From: Desulfurivibrionaceae bacterium
Lineage (GTDB): Bacteria; Desulfobacterota; Desulfobulbia; Desulfobulbales; VMSU01
Assembly (NCBI GenBank): GCA_030145275.1
Contig: JAQYVV010000001.1
Location: 1-64,000, forward strand
Length of the DNA: 64,000 nucleotides
Direction: 5' to 3'
Of the stretch, positions 32,516 through 42,605 are shown one piece after another. The notes under the pieces were generated by a model. That model searched no databases and had not been told where the DNA came from. It saw only the letters and a list, made by a program, of their open reading frames with translations. Within the stretch, counting starts at the first letter, position 1; every line of letters starts with the position of its first letter. A program made the translations under genes and the position numbers.

Positions 32516-34444
32516 ATGTCAGATCCAGTCTTTGTAAACACCCCCGACCAAACCCAGGATATGTATGGTGCTGGTACTCAGGTTAATGAGAGGATTGATA
32601 CCCTTCAGACTTTCACGGAAGAACGGTGGGATGAAACATATCAGTTTATTCAAGAATACCAGAGTTTCCTGCAGGAGCTTGAATATCCCACCGCTGATTT
32701 TGGCAGTATAGATTTGCCGACCGTTCTGCCGATGGACATCACCCAGCGGCCCCAGCTAGGCGAACTCGATATTGATACAACGATTCCAGAGAATAATATC
32801 CCTGGAATTATCTTATCTCCGCCAAAAGAGTTTACCGGCATCAATGTTCCGGTCATCAGCTTTACCCCTCCAGATTGGAATACGCCGGATAAGCCGACCT
32901 TGAGCCCTGTAACTGCTCCAGGCGAGGCTCCGGCAATCTCACAAACCGTCTTACCAACGGCACCAAGTATTACCCTGCCGACTGCGCCGACCCTGAGTGA
33001 CATTACCCTGCCCTCTGCGCCAAGCATAACCCTACCAGAGTTTGAAGGGACATTACCCGGCGATATAGGTGAGCTTACCGCAGGTATGATCTGGGAACCG
33101 TCGCCTTATAATTCCGATATTTGGAGTGACCTGCTGGCCAAAGTATTGAATGACATTCGTAATGGCGGCACCGGCCTGAGTGTTGAGGTTGAGCAGGAGC
33201 TATATGATAGAGCATTGTCCAGGCAACAGGCAGAAAATGACCGGGCCTACCAGGAGATTGAAAACAAAATGGGATCTAATGGGTTTGACCTGCCGGACGG
33301 GGCCTTGACCAGTGCCTTGCTGCAGGCATCGGCGCAGATCAGCAGGAATAATAGCGAAATTAACGGCCAGATCATGATTGACCAATCCAAGCTGGCCCAG
33401 ACCAATACCCATTTTATGATTGAGAAAGGGGTGCAGCTTGAAGGGATTCTGCGAGAGTTCTTCCATCAATCAGAGACGCGGGCCTTTGAAGCACAAAAGG
33501 CAATCGCCCTGGTGTCGGTAGATGTTTACAATGCGACTGTGGCGAAATACAACGCCAAAGTTGAGGGGTACAAGGCAGAAGCAGCAGTCTTTGAGGCCAG
33601 GACTAAGGCGGCATTGACAGAGATTGAGATATTCAAAAGCCAGGTTGAAGGTGCCAGGGTCAGCGCCGAGGTCCAGAAGAATCTTGTTGAAATATACAAT
33701 GCACAACTTGGGGCCGTTGAGACTCAGATCAAGCTCTATGTTTCCGAGATGGAAGGGGCAAAGATCCACTCCCAGGTGGAGATGAGCAAAATTGAGGTTT
33801 TTAAAACCCAGGTCCAGGCCTATGTTGCCAGGCTTGAGGCAGAGAAGGTCAAGTTTGATATTTACGCCACCGAGCTTCAAGGAGAAGGCGTTAAGGCGGA
33901 GGTATATAAGAGCCAGGTCCAGGCATATATCGCAGAGGTTGAGGGAGAGAAGGCCAAGGCGGATATTATTGTGGCAGAGGCCGAGGTCATCCTGAAAAAC
34001 AATTCTATTCTGATTGAAGAGTATAAGGCGAAGCTGGGAGCATATCTGGCGGAGATTGACTTTAAATCAAAAGGGATCTCAGCACAGGTGGATGGGTTCA
34101 GGGCGGAGGCCGGAGCTTATGAGGCTGAAACCGGAGCTTTAGGAATGTACTACGGCGTTAAGGCAAAAGAGATGGATGTGCTTATCTCGGAGGCGGAGCT
34201 GAAAATACAAAAGGCGGTTGCTGAGATAGATGCCACCACCAAGGGCTATGTGGCCATAAAAGGGCTTGAGGCGACAGGTCATAAGGGCATGGTGGATGTT
34301 GGAGCCCAACTTGTTTCAAGTGCCATGAACGCTATTAATACCAATATTGGTCTGAGCAGTTCTTATTCATGGAGCAAGGGGATTAGTCAAAGCACCGGCA
34401 GTAATGTTTCTGAAACCCACACCTACGAAGAGAAGAAAATATAA
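32516..34444 (+). CDS. Coiled-coil internal virion or tail protein with 30-residue repeats
   Basis: The first 175 residues are Pro/Thr-rich, with pseudo-repeats (PSITLPTAPTLSDITLPSAPSITLP). Residues about 310-560 form a long helical array in which a unit like VEGYKAEAAVFEARTKA or VFKTQVQAYVARLEAEKVK recurs about every 22-30 residues (Tyr/Phe, Ala, Glu, Lys positions kept), the pattern of a long coiled coil. The C-terminus is Ser-rich. It could be an internal injection protein or a tail rod. No tape-measure membrane segments are present. Strong ribosome site (GAGAGGAG). Confidence 0.6.
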   Translation: MSDPVFVNTPDQTQDMYGAGTQVNERIDTLQTFTEERWDETYQFIQEYQSFLQELEYPTADFGSIDLPTVLPMDITQRPQLGELDIDTTIPENNIPGIILSPPKEFTGINVPVISFTPPDWNTPDKPTLSPVTAPGEAPAISQTVLPTAPSITLPTAPTLSDITLPSAPSITLPEFEGTLPGDIGELTAGMIWEPSPYNSDIWSDLLAKVLNDIRNGGTGLSVEVEQELYDRALSRQQAENDRAYQEIENKMGSNGFDLPDGALTSALLQASAQISRNNSEINGQIMIDQSKLAQTNTHFMIEKGVQLEGILREFFHQSETRAFEAQKAIALVSVDVYNATVAKYNAKVEGYKAEAAVFEARTKAALTEIEIFKSQVEGARVSAEVQKNLVEIYNAQLGAVETQIKLYVSEMEGAKIHSQVEMSKIEVFKTQVQAYVARLEAEKVKFDIYATELQGEGVKAEVYKSQVQAYIAEVEGEKAKADIIVAEAEVILKNNSILIEEYKAKLGAYLAEIDFKSKGISAQVDGFRAEAGAYEAETGALGMYYGVKAKEMDVLISEAELKIQKAVAEIDATTKGYVAIKGLEATGHKGMVDVGAQLVSSAMNAINTNIGLSSSYSWSKGISQSTGSNVSETHTYEEKKI

Positions 34445-34458
34445 AAAGGAGATACACC

Positions 34459-35502
34459 ATGGCCGTAAGAGTACGGAACCTATCCAGAGAGCGGAATGAG
34501 CAAGCGAAATATCTAGCCGGTGTTGAATCGTCGAATAATGCTTACCGTGCCAGGCAAAATACACTGGCAAATGCGACCATGCTGAAGGCGGAAGTGGCCA
34601 TGAAAGATGTGGCACAGCAGAAAAAACTGCAGCAGATGCAGAACCAGGGGAAGCTCAACGAGCAAGGTTTGAGGAATACTGGTGCCATGGACACGACGCG
34701 GCTTACGACCGATACCCAGAAAGGGATGCAGCAGGCAAGATTTACCCAGGCAGATAAAACTGCGGCAACCACAAGGAAGGACACGGTTGATGACCGAGAG
34801 CTTGAATATGGTCGGGGGCTTGCGGCAACCATCGCCGGACTCATGGGAAAAACGGGTGCGGAAGAGTTTATCCCCGAAGACGTACAGGGGAAAGAGGCGA
34901 TGATTCCCGGCCTTGCCGCATCTATCGGGCAGAGGAATATCCAGGCAAATCAGGCAGAAAAGGATTTAGCGGCAAGTAAGCAGAGCTATGATCAGGGCCA
35001 GGATAAAAATAAGCTGCTGGTGGACATTCTGAAAACCATGAATAAATCCGGCGAGGGTGCATTGCAGGGGGTGGCCAGTATGCCGACGGGCCCTGGTGCC
35101 GGGGGGAATCCATTGCAGCAAGAAGTATTGGCTCAGCTTTTCCCGTCAATGGCGGCCAACTCCATGAGTGATTTACTGGGGGGCAAAGAACAGCCAGCGG
35201 CGGCGGTGTCTGATATTTCCATGACGGAGGCCTTGAAGATAGCACAAGAGGCAAGGAGCAGCTTGGCCGGGAATGTTAAAAGCATGGTGCCGGGTATAGC
35301 AGCACCGAAAACAGAAAGGCCGAAGGTGAAAAAAATATCTACGAAAAAGTATGATATTAACTACCCGGATGAGAGTAATATGACGATAAATCCGATGGTG
35401 AAAAAGATAGTAGGTGATGCTGCTACAGGGGTGAAGAAGGGGGCTGGGGCCGCTTCGGATTTACATTCCCGGTTGAACAGGTTTATGTCGACGGAGAGGT
35501 AG
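34459..35502 (+). CDS. Gln/Ala/Lys-rich helical virion protein
   Basis: The 347-residue protein starts with a basic helical part (NLSRERNEQAKYLAGVESSNNAYRARQNTLANATMLKAEVAMKD), has a Gln-rich middle (QQKKLQQMQNQGK) and a Gly/Ala/Pro-rich linker, and a basic C-terminus with a KKISTKKYDIN segment. The style fits internal or ejected proteins of podoviruses. Follows the coiled-coil gene at 14 bases with AAGGAG. It ends the first late operon; a hairpin GGGTT-N11-AACCC follows at 35522-35542 but without T-run. Confidence 0.5.
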   Translation: MAVRVRNLSRERNEQAKYLAGVESSNNAYRARQNTLANATMLKAEVAMKDVAQQKKLQQMQNQGKLNEQGLRNTGAMDTTRLTTDTQKGMQQARFTQADKTAATTRKDTVDDRELEYGRGLAATIAGLMGKTGAEEFIPEDVQGKEAMIPGLAASIGQRNIQANQAEKDLAASKQSYDQGQDKNKLLVDILKTMNKSGEGALQGVASMPTGPGAGGNPLQQEVLAQLFPSMAANSMSDLLGGKEQPAAAVSDISMTEALKIAQEARSSLAGNVKSMVPGIAAPKTERPKVKKISTKKYDINYPDESNMTINPMVKKIVGDAATGVKKGAGAASDLHSRLNRFMSTER

Positions 35503-35658
35503 TAATATCGCTTAATTAAGGTGGGTTAAAACAACTTCAACCCTTGGGTTAATGTTTTGGAAAGAGTTTGACTTGTGGGGGCCCGTGAATCGGCAAGAGC
35601 AGAAAATGATAGTTTGACTTTTCCCTCTGGCATTGTGTTGGTGAAAAAATTGATCACT

Positions 35659-37653
35659 CTAATAAGGACTCATATACCGAAGTAGGATTAACAACTCTAT
35701 TGGGTCTTGAGGCAAATCCCCAGTTGGGGATAAAATATCTATTTGAGTCTGTTTGATTAATTGATCCAGTTTCCCTCTGTTTTCGATAGCCGCAGCGTTG
35801 CCTTTTACAAATTCGATATGCATATCTATTAAAAGGCTTAACCACCTTGTGATTGCTGTCTCTTCCGGCATGTGCAATAAATGTTCTTTACTTCTTTTTA
35901 AATACCGTAACACTGCACTTTTCTTCCCAGTGATCAAAAAATCCAACATTCCCCAATCACGCCAAATTAAATCTACAGGATGTCCAGATTTAGGCATGCT
36001 GTATGAGTTCATAAATGACAATAGTCTTGTAGCGTCATTGTAATATTTTTTATTATCCACCAAAAGGCCTGAAACCACAGCACGGAGGACATGCTGCACT
36101 ACAAATCTGTCTGGCTCAGAATTTAGTGCGTCAAATCCGAGAGTAATAGATTTTGCAAAGTTTTTAATTTTAACATAAGCGAGAATTTCATAATTCAAGA
36201 GACGATTTTTATCCGCGTGATCAAGAGGAATTTCTTTTAAAAGTGAGATGCGGATAAAAGCATTTTCAATTTCGTCTGGGAACCCAACTAAAATTTGGCT
36301 TCTAAGCAAGGTCATTTCAGACTTAATGTTTATTCTTGATGAAGAAAAACCTTTTGTAGTCGGACCTTCAACAAGCAGGTCCCAACATTCTTTGTACAAT
36401 TGGACAAGAGAGTGATGGGATTTGGCTAAATCAAGGCAATCTGATAAAAGTAATGCATTCTCAATAGTATCAATTTCATACAACTGACTGTCTAAAATAA
36501 GTGGAAAATAGTCCGGTGAAAGAGCAATTTGCGATTTGAGTCGTTGCTTTTTGTCAATAAGGTGCCGTGCTTTTTGAGTATCACCTATTTTGTTTGCTAT
36601 AAGGTGCATAAAATTATAGGTACGAAACAATAGGGATATAAATTGTGGTAAATCACGTTTTTGATAACTAGCGTCCAACGCTACTTCAAGACGGTGTAAT
36701 ATTTTATATATTTCCGAAAATTTACCTTTCAAGGATTCGTCGCGCCAAATATGTTCAATAATTGCGTCTAGAGTTGAGCGGGGACCAGCAGTCCCAAAAG
36801 TAATTATCTTATCAAATAATTGAACTAAGATTTCTGTTTGCTGTTTTATATCCTCAGCTGTTTGGTAATCTATATAGGCCCAACGACGAATTGCACTGAT
36901 AAAGTTTCCATCACGCTCGGCTATACGTGCTCTTCTTTCCTGATATCCTCCGAAGGACTGAAATTCGTAGAGGATATCAACGTTTTTAAGTTTTCCAAGC
37001 AATGCTGATTCGCTCGAATATCGATGGTTATAAGAAATGTTACAAATAAAGTCGGCAACAATTAATCCCCAGGACTTATTAGCCTGCAACGTGGTAATAT
37101 TAAGTCCTTTAGAATCCAAAAAGTCTATCATCCCTCTTGATGCAATACCAGCTTCAATCGCATCGGAAATTCTTGCAACAACATCCTGATTCAAGTCGAC
37201 CAGTGTTGTCATTCGCTCGCCGCTACCTTTATTAGTTCGTGTTGCAATTACAATATCGAATCCTGACAGTTTGATATTCTCGGGGATAGTTGATTCGGCT
37301 AAAGCGATAAGGTCTAGAAGCATTAACCTATATGTTCGCTCAGGGTCAGAAAGACCAAACTTTGTCTGATTACGTGCAACTACTAATTTCCATTTATAAT
37401 GGCTGTTATATAAAGCAGAAAATAATGAGTTAGCGACCTCAACAGCTGCCCCATGCCCCCTTTCTTGTCGTAATTCGGTCAGGTGCATTTTTTTAGGTGA
37501 GGAGAGCCCTGATCGCTTTGGTAGATGGCCTAAAGTTTTGGTAAGATTTTTTTCTGCAATATCCTTATCAAAAGGACACAATATTCCACTTACTATCCAT
37601 TCTTTAGATTGGTGGAAATCTCCAGATTCATCAATAAATAAGCTGTATTTCAT
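35659..37653 (-). CDS. DUF3800 protein with long helical C-terminal part
   Basis: The protein (664 residues from ATG 37653) opens with MKYSLFIDESGDF, the hallmark of DUF3800, a predicted RNase-H-like fold whose first acidic residues (Asp8, Glu9) would bind metal. Further parts of this domain are seen to about residue 250 (LVVARNQTKFGL; ANKSWGLIVADFICNISYN). The remaining 400 residues are helical, TPR-like repeats by eye (LLNYEILAYVKIKNFAKSITLGFDALNSEPD). It overlaps the McrC-like gene as ATGA, third in a three-gene operon. Action as an accessory nuclease of the McrBC-like system is inferred. AT-rich by eye. Confidence 0.72.
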   Translation of the reverse strand: MKYSLFIDESGDFHQSKEWIVSGILCPFDKDIAEKNLTKTLGHLPKRSGLSSPKKMHLTELRQERGHGAAVEVANSLFSALYNSHYKWKLVVARNQTKFGLSDPERTYRLMLLDLIALAESTIPENIKLSGFDIVIATRTNKGSGERMTTLVDLNQDVVARISDAIEAGIASRGMIDFLDSKGLNITTLQANKSWGLIVADFICNISYNHRYSSESALLGKLKNVDILYEFQSFGGYQERRARIAERDGNFISAIRRWAYIDYQTAEDIKQQTEILVQLFDKIITFGTAGPRSTLDAIIEHIWRDESLKGKFSEIYKILHRLEVALDASYQKRDLPQFISLLFRTYNFMHLIANKIGDTQKARHLIDKKQRLKSQIALSPDYFPLILDSQLYEIDTIENALLLSDCLDLAKSHHSLVQLYKECWDLLVEGPTTKGFSSSRINIKSEMTLLRSQILVGFPDEIENAFIRISLLKEIPLDHADKNRLLNYEILAYVKIKNFAKSITLGFDALNSEPDRFVVQHVLRAVVSGLLVDNKKYYNDATRLLSFMNSYSMPKSGHPVDLIWRDWGMLDFLITGKKSAVLRYLKRSKEHLLHMPEETAITRWLSLLIDMHIEFVKGNAAAIENRGKLDQLIKQTQIDILSPTGDLPQDPIELLILLRYMSPY

Positions 37654-40214
37654 GGTTTGATCGCTCTTTGTATGTAAAAATCTCCACATTTAGGACACTT
37701 AATATTGTATGGTTCGGTACTTCTGGTGTCGTGATATGTCCAATATGAGCCATGTTTCCAGAGTCTATTTCCACAACAACCACAATAATGTTTAACGAAA
37801 AAATGCTGACAACTAGAACAAGTATAATGATTCCCACTTGTTGTGCATTTTTTAACTTTATCAAATTCGGTTCCCCCGCATATTATGCAAAACTCTTTAT
37901 TCTTAAGTTCTGCATTGTAGGCACCGTTGTTGTCTTCTGTTAAATATTGTAATGACATTGCGATGATCATTTTCAAATTATCCAAGTTTTCTGGCCTTAC
38001 TTGAACGCCACCATATTTATGTTCAGGGCCAAAATCTGTATTTTCCCAATCGAAGACACTGCTCCCTCCAAGACTTGAGCAATAACTCCAACTTTGAGGG
38101 GTAGGCAAAACAGGCAAAAATCCTTTTTCTTTCATTGGGTGTAAAATAAAAACAGCGTTGTCTCCTTTTGCGGCATAATTCTTCGTGTTTACAAGATTAT
38201 CAAGATCAGCGGAGAAAGTATTAAACTGGGGAGGTGAATTGTTATGATTTACCATGCTATATACTTTATTCTTTGGATCTAATATCAGCACCGTTTCACC
38301 GTTATTCGATCGAAAATTCAGCATAAAATCAGGTCTTGTCCCATTAGGCAATGTAGGTTGGTAAATTAACTCCACACTCTGTTTTAATGGTTTATTTTTA
38401 AAATCAAAGGAGCACTGAGCACGACTTGCTCGGCTAATTACAGTGACTAGTTTAGTCTCCCACCCTTCGTTTCGAAAACCATATCCTTCCAGAACATTAA
38501 TAATTTGAAGCAAGCACCATTTTTCATAAATATTGGGCTGATCCGTGATACCAAACTCTTGGATAGTTAGTAAGGAATCGAATAGAGATTCAAATTTTGC
38601 TTCTGTTTGAATTTTTTTAAATGATGAATATGCCCCCCTGTAGGATGGGTTTTGGACAAAGGTCATAGTTCCAGGATAGTCTAGTCTGTTTTCAACGGTG
38701 ATTTTTAAGGTTTTACATTTTTTACTTAATGATAATAAATTCTGATAAATTGAATTAAAATTTGTCACCTTTTCAGCATATTTTTTTGCAGTATTAGTAA
38801 GCATTTCGCCTCTTTTTATCATAGCCGACAATTCTATCTCTTTATCTTTCTTCTCCTTTGCATTTAGCTGCCTTTTCCAATTTTCGGTACGGTATTTATC
38901 TCGTTCTTTTTTTAGTGAAGTTATAACGTTGTCGTGTGGATCATCAATAATTTCCAATGAAGATAATTTCTTAATAATGCCAAAATAAATTTTAGGGTTA
39001 TCGGTTTCGTACCTTTCGTAATGAACCTTTGATATTTTATACTTTGTTTTTTTTGTGAAAAAATTAACATTGCAAGAATCACAGGGAAACTTCAGCCCGC
39101 ATTTAACTTCACGTCCATCTTTCAATTTTGTTTTGTACCATACAACAATGAGTTCTGGATTTATGGCGTCAATTTGTGCTGAATCTACAGTAAAGCAAAT
39201 ACTCTCTTTGTTTTGAGAAGAACTGTATTCGTTTTGAATCGAAAAATATTTTTCAAATTCACTTTTCTTTTGTTCCCATCGTCTTTTTTTACTTTCTTCT
39301 TGTTCAATTTCTGCATCTAATTTGTCAGAATCAATTTCAATATAATCGTTCTTGTTTTGTGAAATATTCTCTTGAAGAAACTTAACATTCGTCTCCAGTG
39401 ATTCTTTGGAAGATTGCATCCCATTTTTCAAATTTCTAACAACCAAAACCAGCCGGTTTACAATATCAGCTATATATTTATTTTCTGGTGTATTGTATGA
39501 TGGTTTATATCCTCTACCTGTAACGGATTTTATGGAAGTCCCTCTCGCCGCTAGTTCCATAAATGTTTTTGAAGTTGGCCGTACTTTTTCAATTCGTTGG
39601 ATTTCCTGCCTTTCTCGTAATTCTTCGTTCGGTTTGACTAAAACTTGCTCTGCAAATTTTATAAATTTACCTACCTCCCTTTGAAATTCTTCTCCCGGCA
39701 GCTTCCCTTTACCATCATTTGATGTTGTTACATGACTATCTTTCTCAAGAATTAATTGCCATAATTCACCCTTGAATGAATCCAAAAGTCTTTGATATTC
39801 TACTGGAGTAAAACCAGAAGGTGTAATATTAAGACGAATTGTAATGTCGCCAATGTTGATGGTAAATAAACCGACGTATCTGCATGAAGGGGCATCATGA
39901 TATTTATATTGCCTGATCCAATCTCCTTTTTCAATCCACCATTTACCATGCTTGGGATCTGATACAGAAAAAAGATTCTTCGTGTCATTCTCCTGTAAAA
40001 TCTTTGGGGGTGAATTAAAGGTAGATATACATCTAAAAGCTATCTGACTGTGCTTGTTGCCGAGAAGGGAGTAAGAGGGGATGTCAGCGGTATAAATATT
40101 TTCTTCCTGCTTGGTGAGTTTAATCGGACTATGCGAAATTGCATCTATGTAGCCGAAATGATCTTTCGATTGCCAATGGATGCGGACAAGTTTTAACTCA
40201 AAATCTTCAGACAT
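37650..40214 (-). CDS. McrC-like nuclease (DUF2357 plus PD-(D/E)xK) with C-terminal double zinc ribbon
   Basis: The 854-residue protein has an N-terminal DUF2357-like part (about 1-330; RLLDSFKGELWQLIL, TFMELAARGTSIKSVTGRGYKPSYNTPENKYIADIVNRL), a central coiled coil (about 270-330), a zinc knuckle pair (CGLKFPCDSC) and a PD-(D/E)xK nuclease with RPDFML (Asp629), then LILDPKNK (Asp646, Lys648). The last 90 residues carry several CxxC pairs (CIICGG; CSSCQ; CGCCGN; CPKCG), likely two or three zinc ribbons for nucleic acid binding. McrC proteins cut DNA when driven by their McrB partner, encoded three bases upstream. The target is unknown. Confidence 0.75.
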   Translation of the reverse strand: MSEDFELKLVRIHWQSKDHFGYIDAISHSPIKLTKQEENIYTADIPSYSLLGNKHSQIAFRCISTFNSPPKILQENDTKNLFSVSDPKHGKWWIEKGDWIRQYKYHDAPSCRYVGLFTINIGDITIRLNITPSGFTPVEYQRLLDSFKGELWQLILEKDSHVTTSNDGKGKLPGEEFQREVGKFIKFAEQVLVKPNEELRERQEIQRIEKVRPTSKTFMELAARGTSIKSVTGRGYKPSYNTPENKYIADIVNRLVLVVRNLKNGMQSSKESLETNVKFLQENISQNKNDYIEIDSDKLDAEIEQEESKKRRWEQKKSEFEKYFSIQNEYSSSQNKESICFTVDSAQIDAINPELIVVWYKTKLKDGREVKCGLKFPCDSCNVNFFTKKTKYKISKVHYERYETDNPKIYFGIIKKLSSLEIIDDPHDNVITSLKKERDKYRTENWKRQLNAKEKKDKEIELSAMIKRGEMLTNTAKKYAEKVTNFNSIYQNLLSLSKKCKTLKITVENRLDYPGTMTFVQNPSYRGAYSSFKKIQTEAKFESLFDSLLTIQEFGITDQPNIYEKWCLLQIINVLEGYGFRNEGWETKLVTVISRASRAQCSFDFKNKPLKQSVELIYQPTLPNGTRPDFMLNFRSNNGETVLILDPKNKVYSMVNHNNSPPQFNTFSADLDNLVNTKNYAAKGDNAVFILHPMKEKGFLPVLPTPQSWSYCSSLGGSSVFDWENTDFGPEHKYGGVQVRPENLDNLKMIIAMSLQYLTEDNNGAYNAELKNKEFCIICGGTEFDKVKKCTTSGNHYTCSSCQHFFVKHYCGCCGNRLWKHGSYWTYHDTRSTEPYNIKCPKCGDFYIQRAIKP

Positions 40215-40217
40215 TAT

Positions 40218-42605
40218 TTATGTCCAGAAATTATATACATTGTCATTATGTTCCGCACTCTGGATCATCCGCTGTAATTCAGTAGAGGCATTGATAGAAG
40301 TGCTGCTTTCTTTCGTCAGGTTAATCGTATCGTTAATTTCTCCAGCGAACTGCTTTACCAGGTCATGCTTCTTTATTTCTGTATTGTCTTTAACGCCAGT
40401 CATGTCGCCATCAAACATAAAATGGGGTAAAATTTTCATCAACAAAATATTATTTAGGGTATCACTACTAAATAATTGGTCGGTACGCTCTGGTCGAATT
40501 TCTTTATATAACTTCTGGAACAACAGCGATTGACGGACAACCCTCATGCCAATTTCAATTCCTAAAGGGGACAAAAACTCCTTATTCCATTCCCCAAATT
40601 TACTGGCAATACCATCATTGTGTTTGTATTCAGGATAAGGTCCTCTTGTTTGCCAAAAATCATTTGGCGATAAACAAACAGGGCTTGAATTTATCTCCCT
40701 TCCTTTAACCTCTTCCTCAACAAGGGCAACATGTGCTAGAGGGTTTTCAAATTTTAGGAGATAGGCTCGATCTAATACTTTAGGGGCGAAATAGTGTGTT
40801 GTTTGGTCAATATTGATTGTGCCAATAATCCTAACATTACTGGGAAATTCAAACTCAGCTGGAATAGTTAACACTCCGCTTACCATTCTGCGCAGTTTGC
40901 CATACAGATCGACAAGAGAATTGTTCTCCTGTTTTCCGAATATTTCTTGGAGTTTCTGGGTGATATCTTTATGATGTAAAAAATCTCCAAAATCGATAAA
41001 TCTTTTGTCAGGAAAATCTGATCGAGCTTTCTCGAAAATATCAATAATAGTTCTGAATTCAGCTTTTATATGGTCTGCTTCTTCCTTAGAGTAAAGGCTG
41101 ATAGTTGGAGTTTTTTCCCTCTCCTCTAACACTGACAGGAAATCAGCAAAATAATACTCCACCCTCGCAAGATTCATTTCATCCAAGCAGATAAGATGCA
41201 AATGATCAGGATCCCGTTTTGCAGCAACAATGGCATCAAGAAAAGGGGTTGTCATGTATGATTTTTGCATAGGGTTGTAGTAACCAAGCAAATCCTCTGA
41301 ACTGGTCCAGTTTGGTTTGACCGGAATTATTTTTGCTACACCGCCAATGGCTTCAGCAAAGGATTTCACGAGATATGACTTTCCACACCCAGATGAACCG
41401 GAGATAATAATCAGATCATTTGTACGTAACAAAGTTAAAAAGGTTTCCAAAACTGACTTTGGATAAAGTTTGTTTTTTTCAAACAGATAAGATTGAATGT
41501 GTGATATAAGTTGGTCGTAATCACTGTTTAGATCGTCAGAAAAAGAAATGTGGCTTTTGTCATTTTCTGATTCCGGTGTGGCTTTTCCTGTTACATAGTC
41601 AGATTGGTCCTGTGAAATCAACTTAAGCTCACGCAAGAAATCAGCCTTAGATTGAACATATTCTTTGAGTTGCATCATCTTTTGTCTCGTGTTTTCTTTT
41701 ATAATATCTAATCGTTCAATTGCTCTCTTCTTGTCACGATGACATTTATTTTTTGTTTTATGCAGTTCATCTTTTTCATTATTGAGACTTTCTTTTATGA
41801 CTTTTCGTTTGTCGTCAATAACTGATATATGATCGTTAACTTCATTTAATTCTTCGTTCTTTTTTGTTAATTTGTTTTTTAAGTATAACAGCTCTTCTTC
41901 ATATTTATTAATTGTGTCGTTAATGTCTGGTAGTTTTGTCTCTACCATATATTGCATTAGTGTTTCTTCAATTAGTACATTGCCACCCTCATCTTTTTTG
42001 ACAAAATTGCTTGGTATTGTTGGAATACTATTTACCGACTTTATTTCAACTGACAATGGATTGTTTGCCTTGTCACATTCACCTAGTGAGCTAATTACTA
42101 TCTTTGCTTTTACCCAGCTATTAGGTTTGATATTATGTTTACCCCCTGCATAAATTCCGAAACCATTTACTGTTTTGTTAATAGCTAGAATTTCATCGGT
42201 GTCAAAAGGGTATTCAAGTATTCTCCCATTAACATTCCTAACGTCCCTTAAGGTGTGGTATCTAGTAGCCAGTGATTTTTTTTCTAATAGTCCATACACA
42301 CAATCATCAACTAACTCCCATTGATTTTTTAAATAAACAAGCCTTTCATTTGGTGACATTTCCCAAAGATCTTTAATTGCAATGTATTCCATTTGTTTCT
42401 CGTATCTATTCTTCTCAATGCGCTTGTCTTCTACCGTTGTCTCACTCACACCAAGTTTAAGACGAATCTCTTCCACGACGTCCTCATCAAGAAATGAATT
42501 ATAGGCTTTTACAGCGTACCCCTGTTCAATGAGTTGAGCTGCCAAAACTTTACTATCAATTCCTGCTTCTTTGGCTAACTCGTATACTCTAATCTTACCA
42601 CCCAT
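40218..42605 (-). CDS. McrB-like AAA+ NTPase with IF2-N-like domain and long coiled coil
   Basis: The 795-residue protein has four parts. Residues 1-52 (IRVYELAKEAGIDSKVLAAQLIEQGYAVKAYN) match the small IF2 N-terminal fold. Residues 60-215 are a beta-type region without recognised family. Residues about 220-330 are a long Lys/Glu-rich coiled coil (YLKNKLTKKNEELNEVNDHI; NEKDELHKTKNKCHRDKKRA). Then an McrB-type AAA+ domain: Walker A GSSGCGKS (403-410), Walker B CLDEMNLARVEYYFADFL (Asp475-Glu476) and a sensor stretch GTINIDQT. McrB-type motors usually hydrolyse GTP. A ribosome site AGGAGTAACC precedes the ATG. First gene of the operon with the McrC-like and DUF3800 genes. Confidence 0.78.
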   Translation of the reverse strand: MGGKIRVYELAKEAGIDSKVLAAQLIEQGYAVKAYNSFLDEDVVEEIRLKLGVSETTVEDKRIEKNRYEKQMEYIAIKDLWEMSPNERLVYLKNQWELVDDCVYGLLEKKSLATRYHTLRDVRNVNGRILEYPFDTDEILAINKTVNGFGIYAGGKHNIKPNSWVKAKIVISSLGECDKANNPLSVEIKSVNSIPTIPSNFVKKDEGGNVLIEETLMQYMVETKLPDINDTINKYEEELLYLKNKLTKKNEELNEVNDHISVIDDKRKVIKESLNNEKDELHKTKNKCHRDKKRAIERLDIIKENTRQKMMQLKEYVQSKADFLRELKLISQDQSDYVTGKATPESENDKSHISFSDDLNSDYDQLISHIQSYLFEKNKLYPKSVLETFLTLLRTNDLIIISGSSGCGKSYLVKSFAEAIGGVAKIIPVKPNWTSSEDLLGYYNPMQKSYMTTPFLDAIVAAKRDPDHLHLICLDEMNLARVEYYFADFLSVLEEREKTPTISLYSKEEADHIKAEFRTIIDIFEKARSDFPDKRFIDFGDFLHHKDITQKLQEIFGKQENNSLVDLYGKLRRMVSGVLTIPAEFEFPSNVRIIGTINIDQTTHYFAPKVLDRAYLLKFENPLAHVALVEEEVKGREINSSPVCLSPNDFWQTRGPYPEYKHNDGIASKFGEWNKEFLSPLGIEIGMRVVRQSLLFQKLYKEIRPERTDQLFSSDTLNNILLMKILPHFMFDGDMTGVKDNTEIKKHDLVKQFAGEINDTINLTKESSTSINASTELQRMIQSAEHNDNVYNFWT

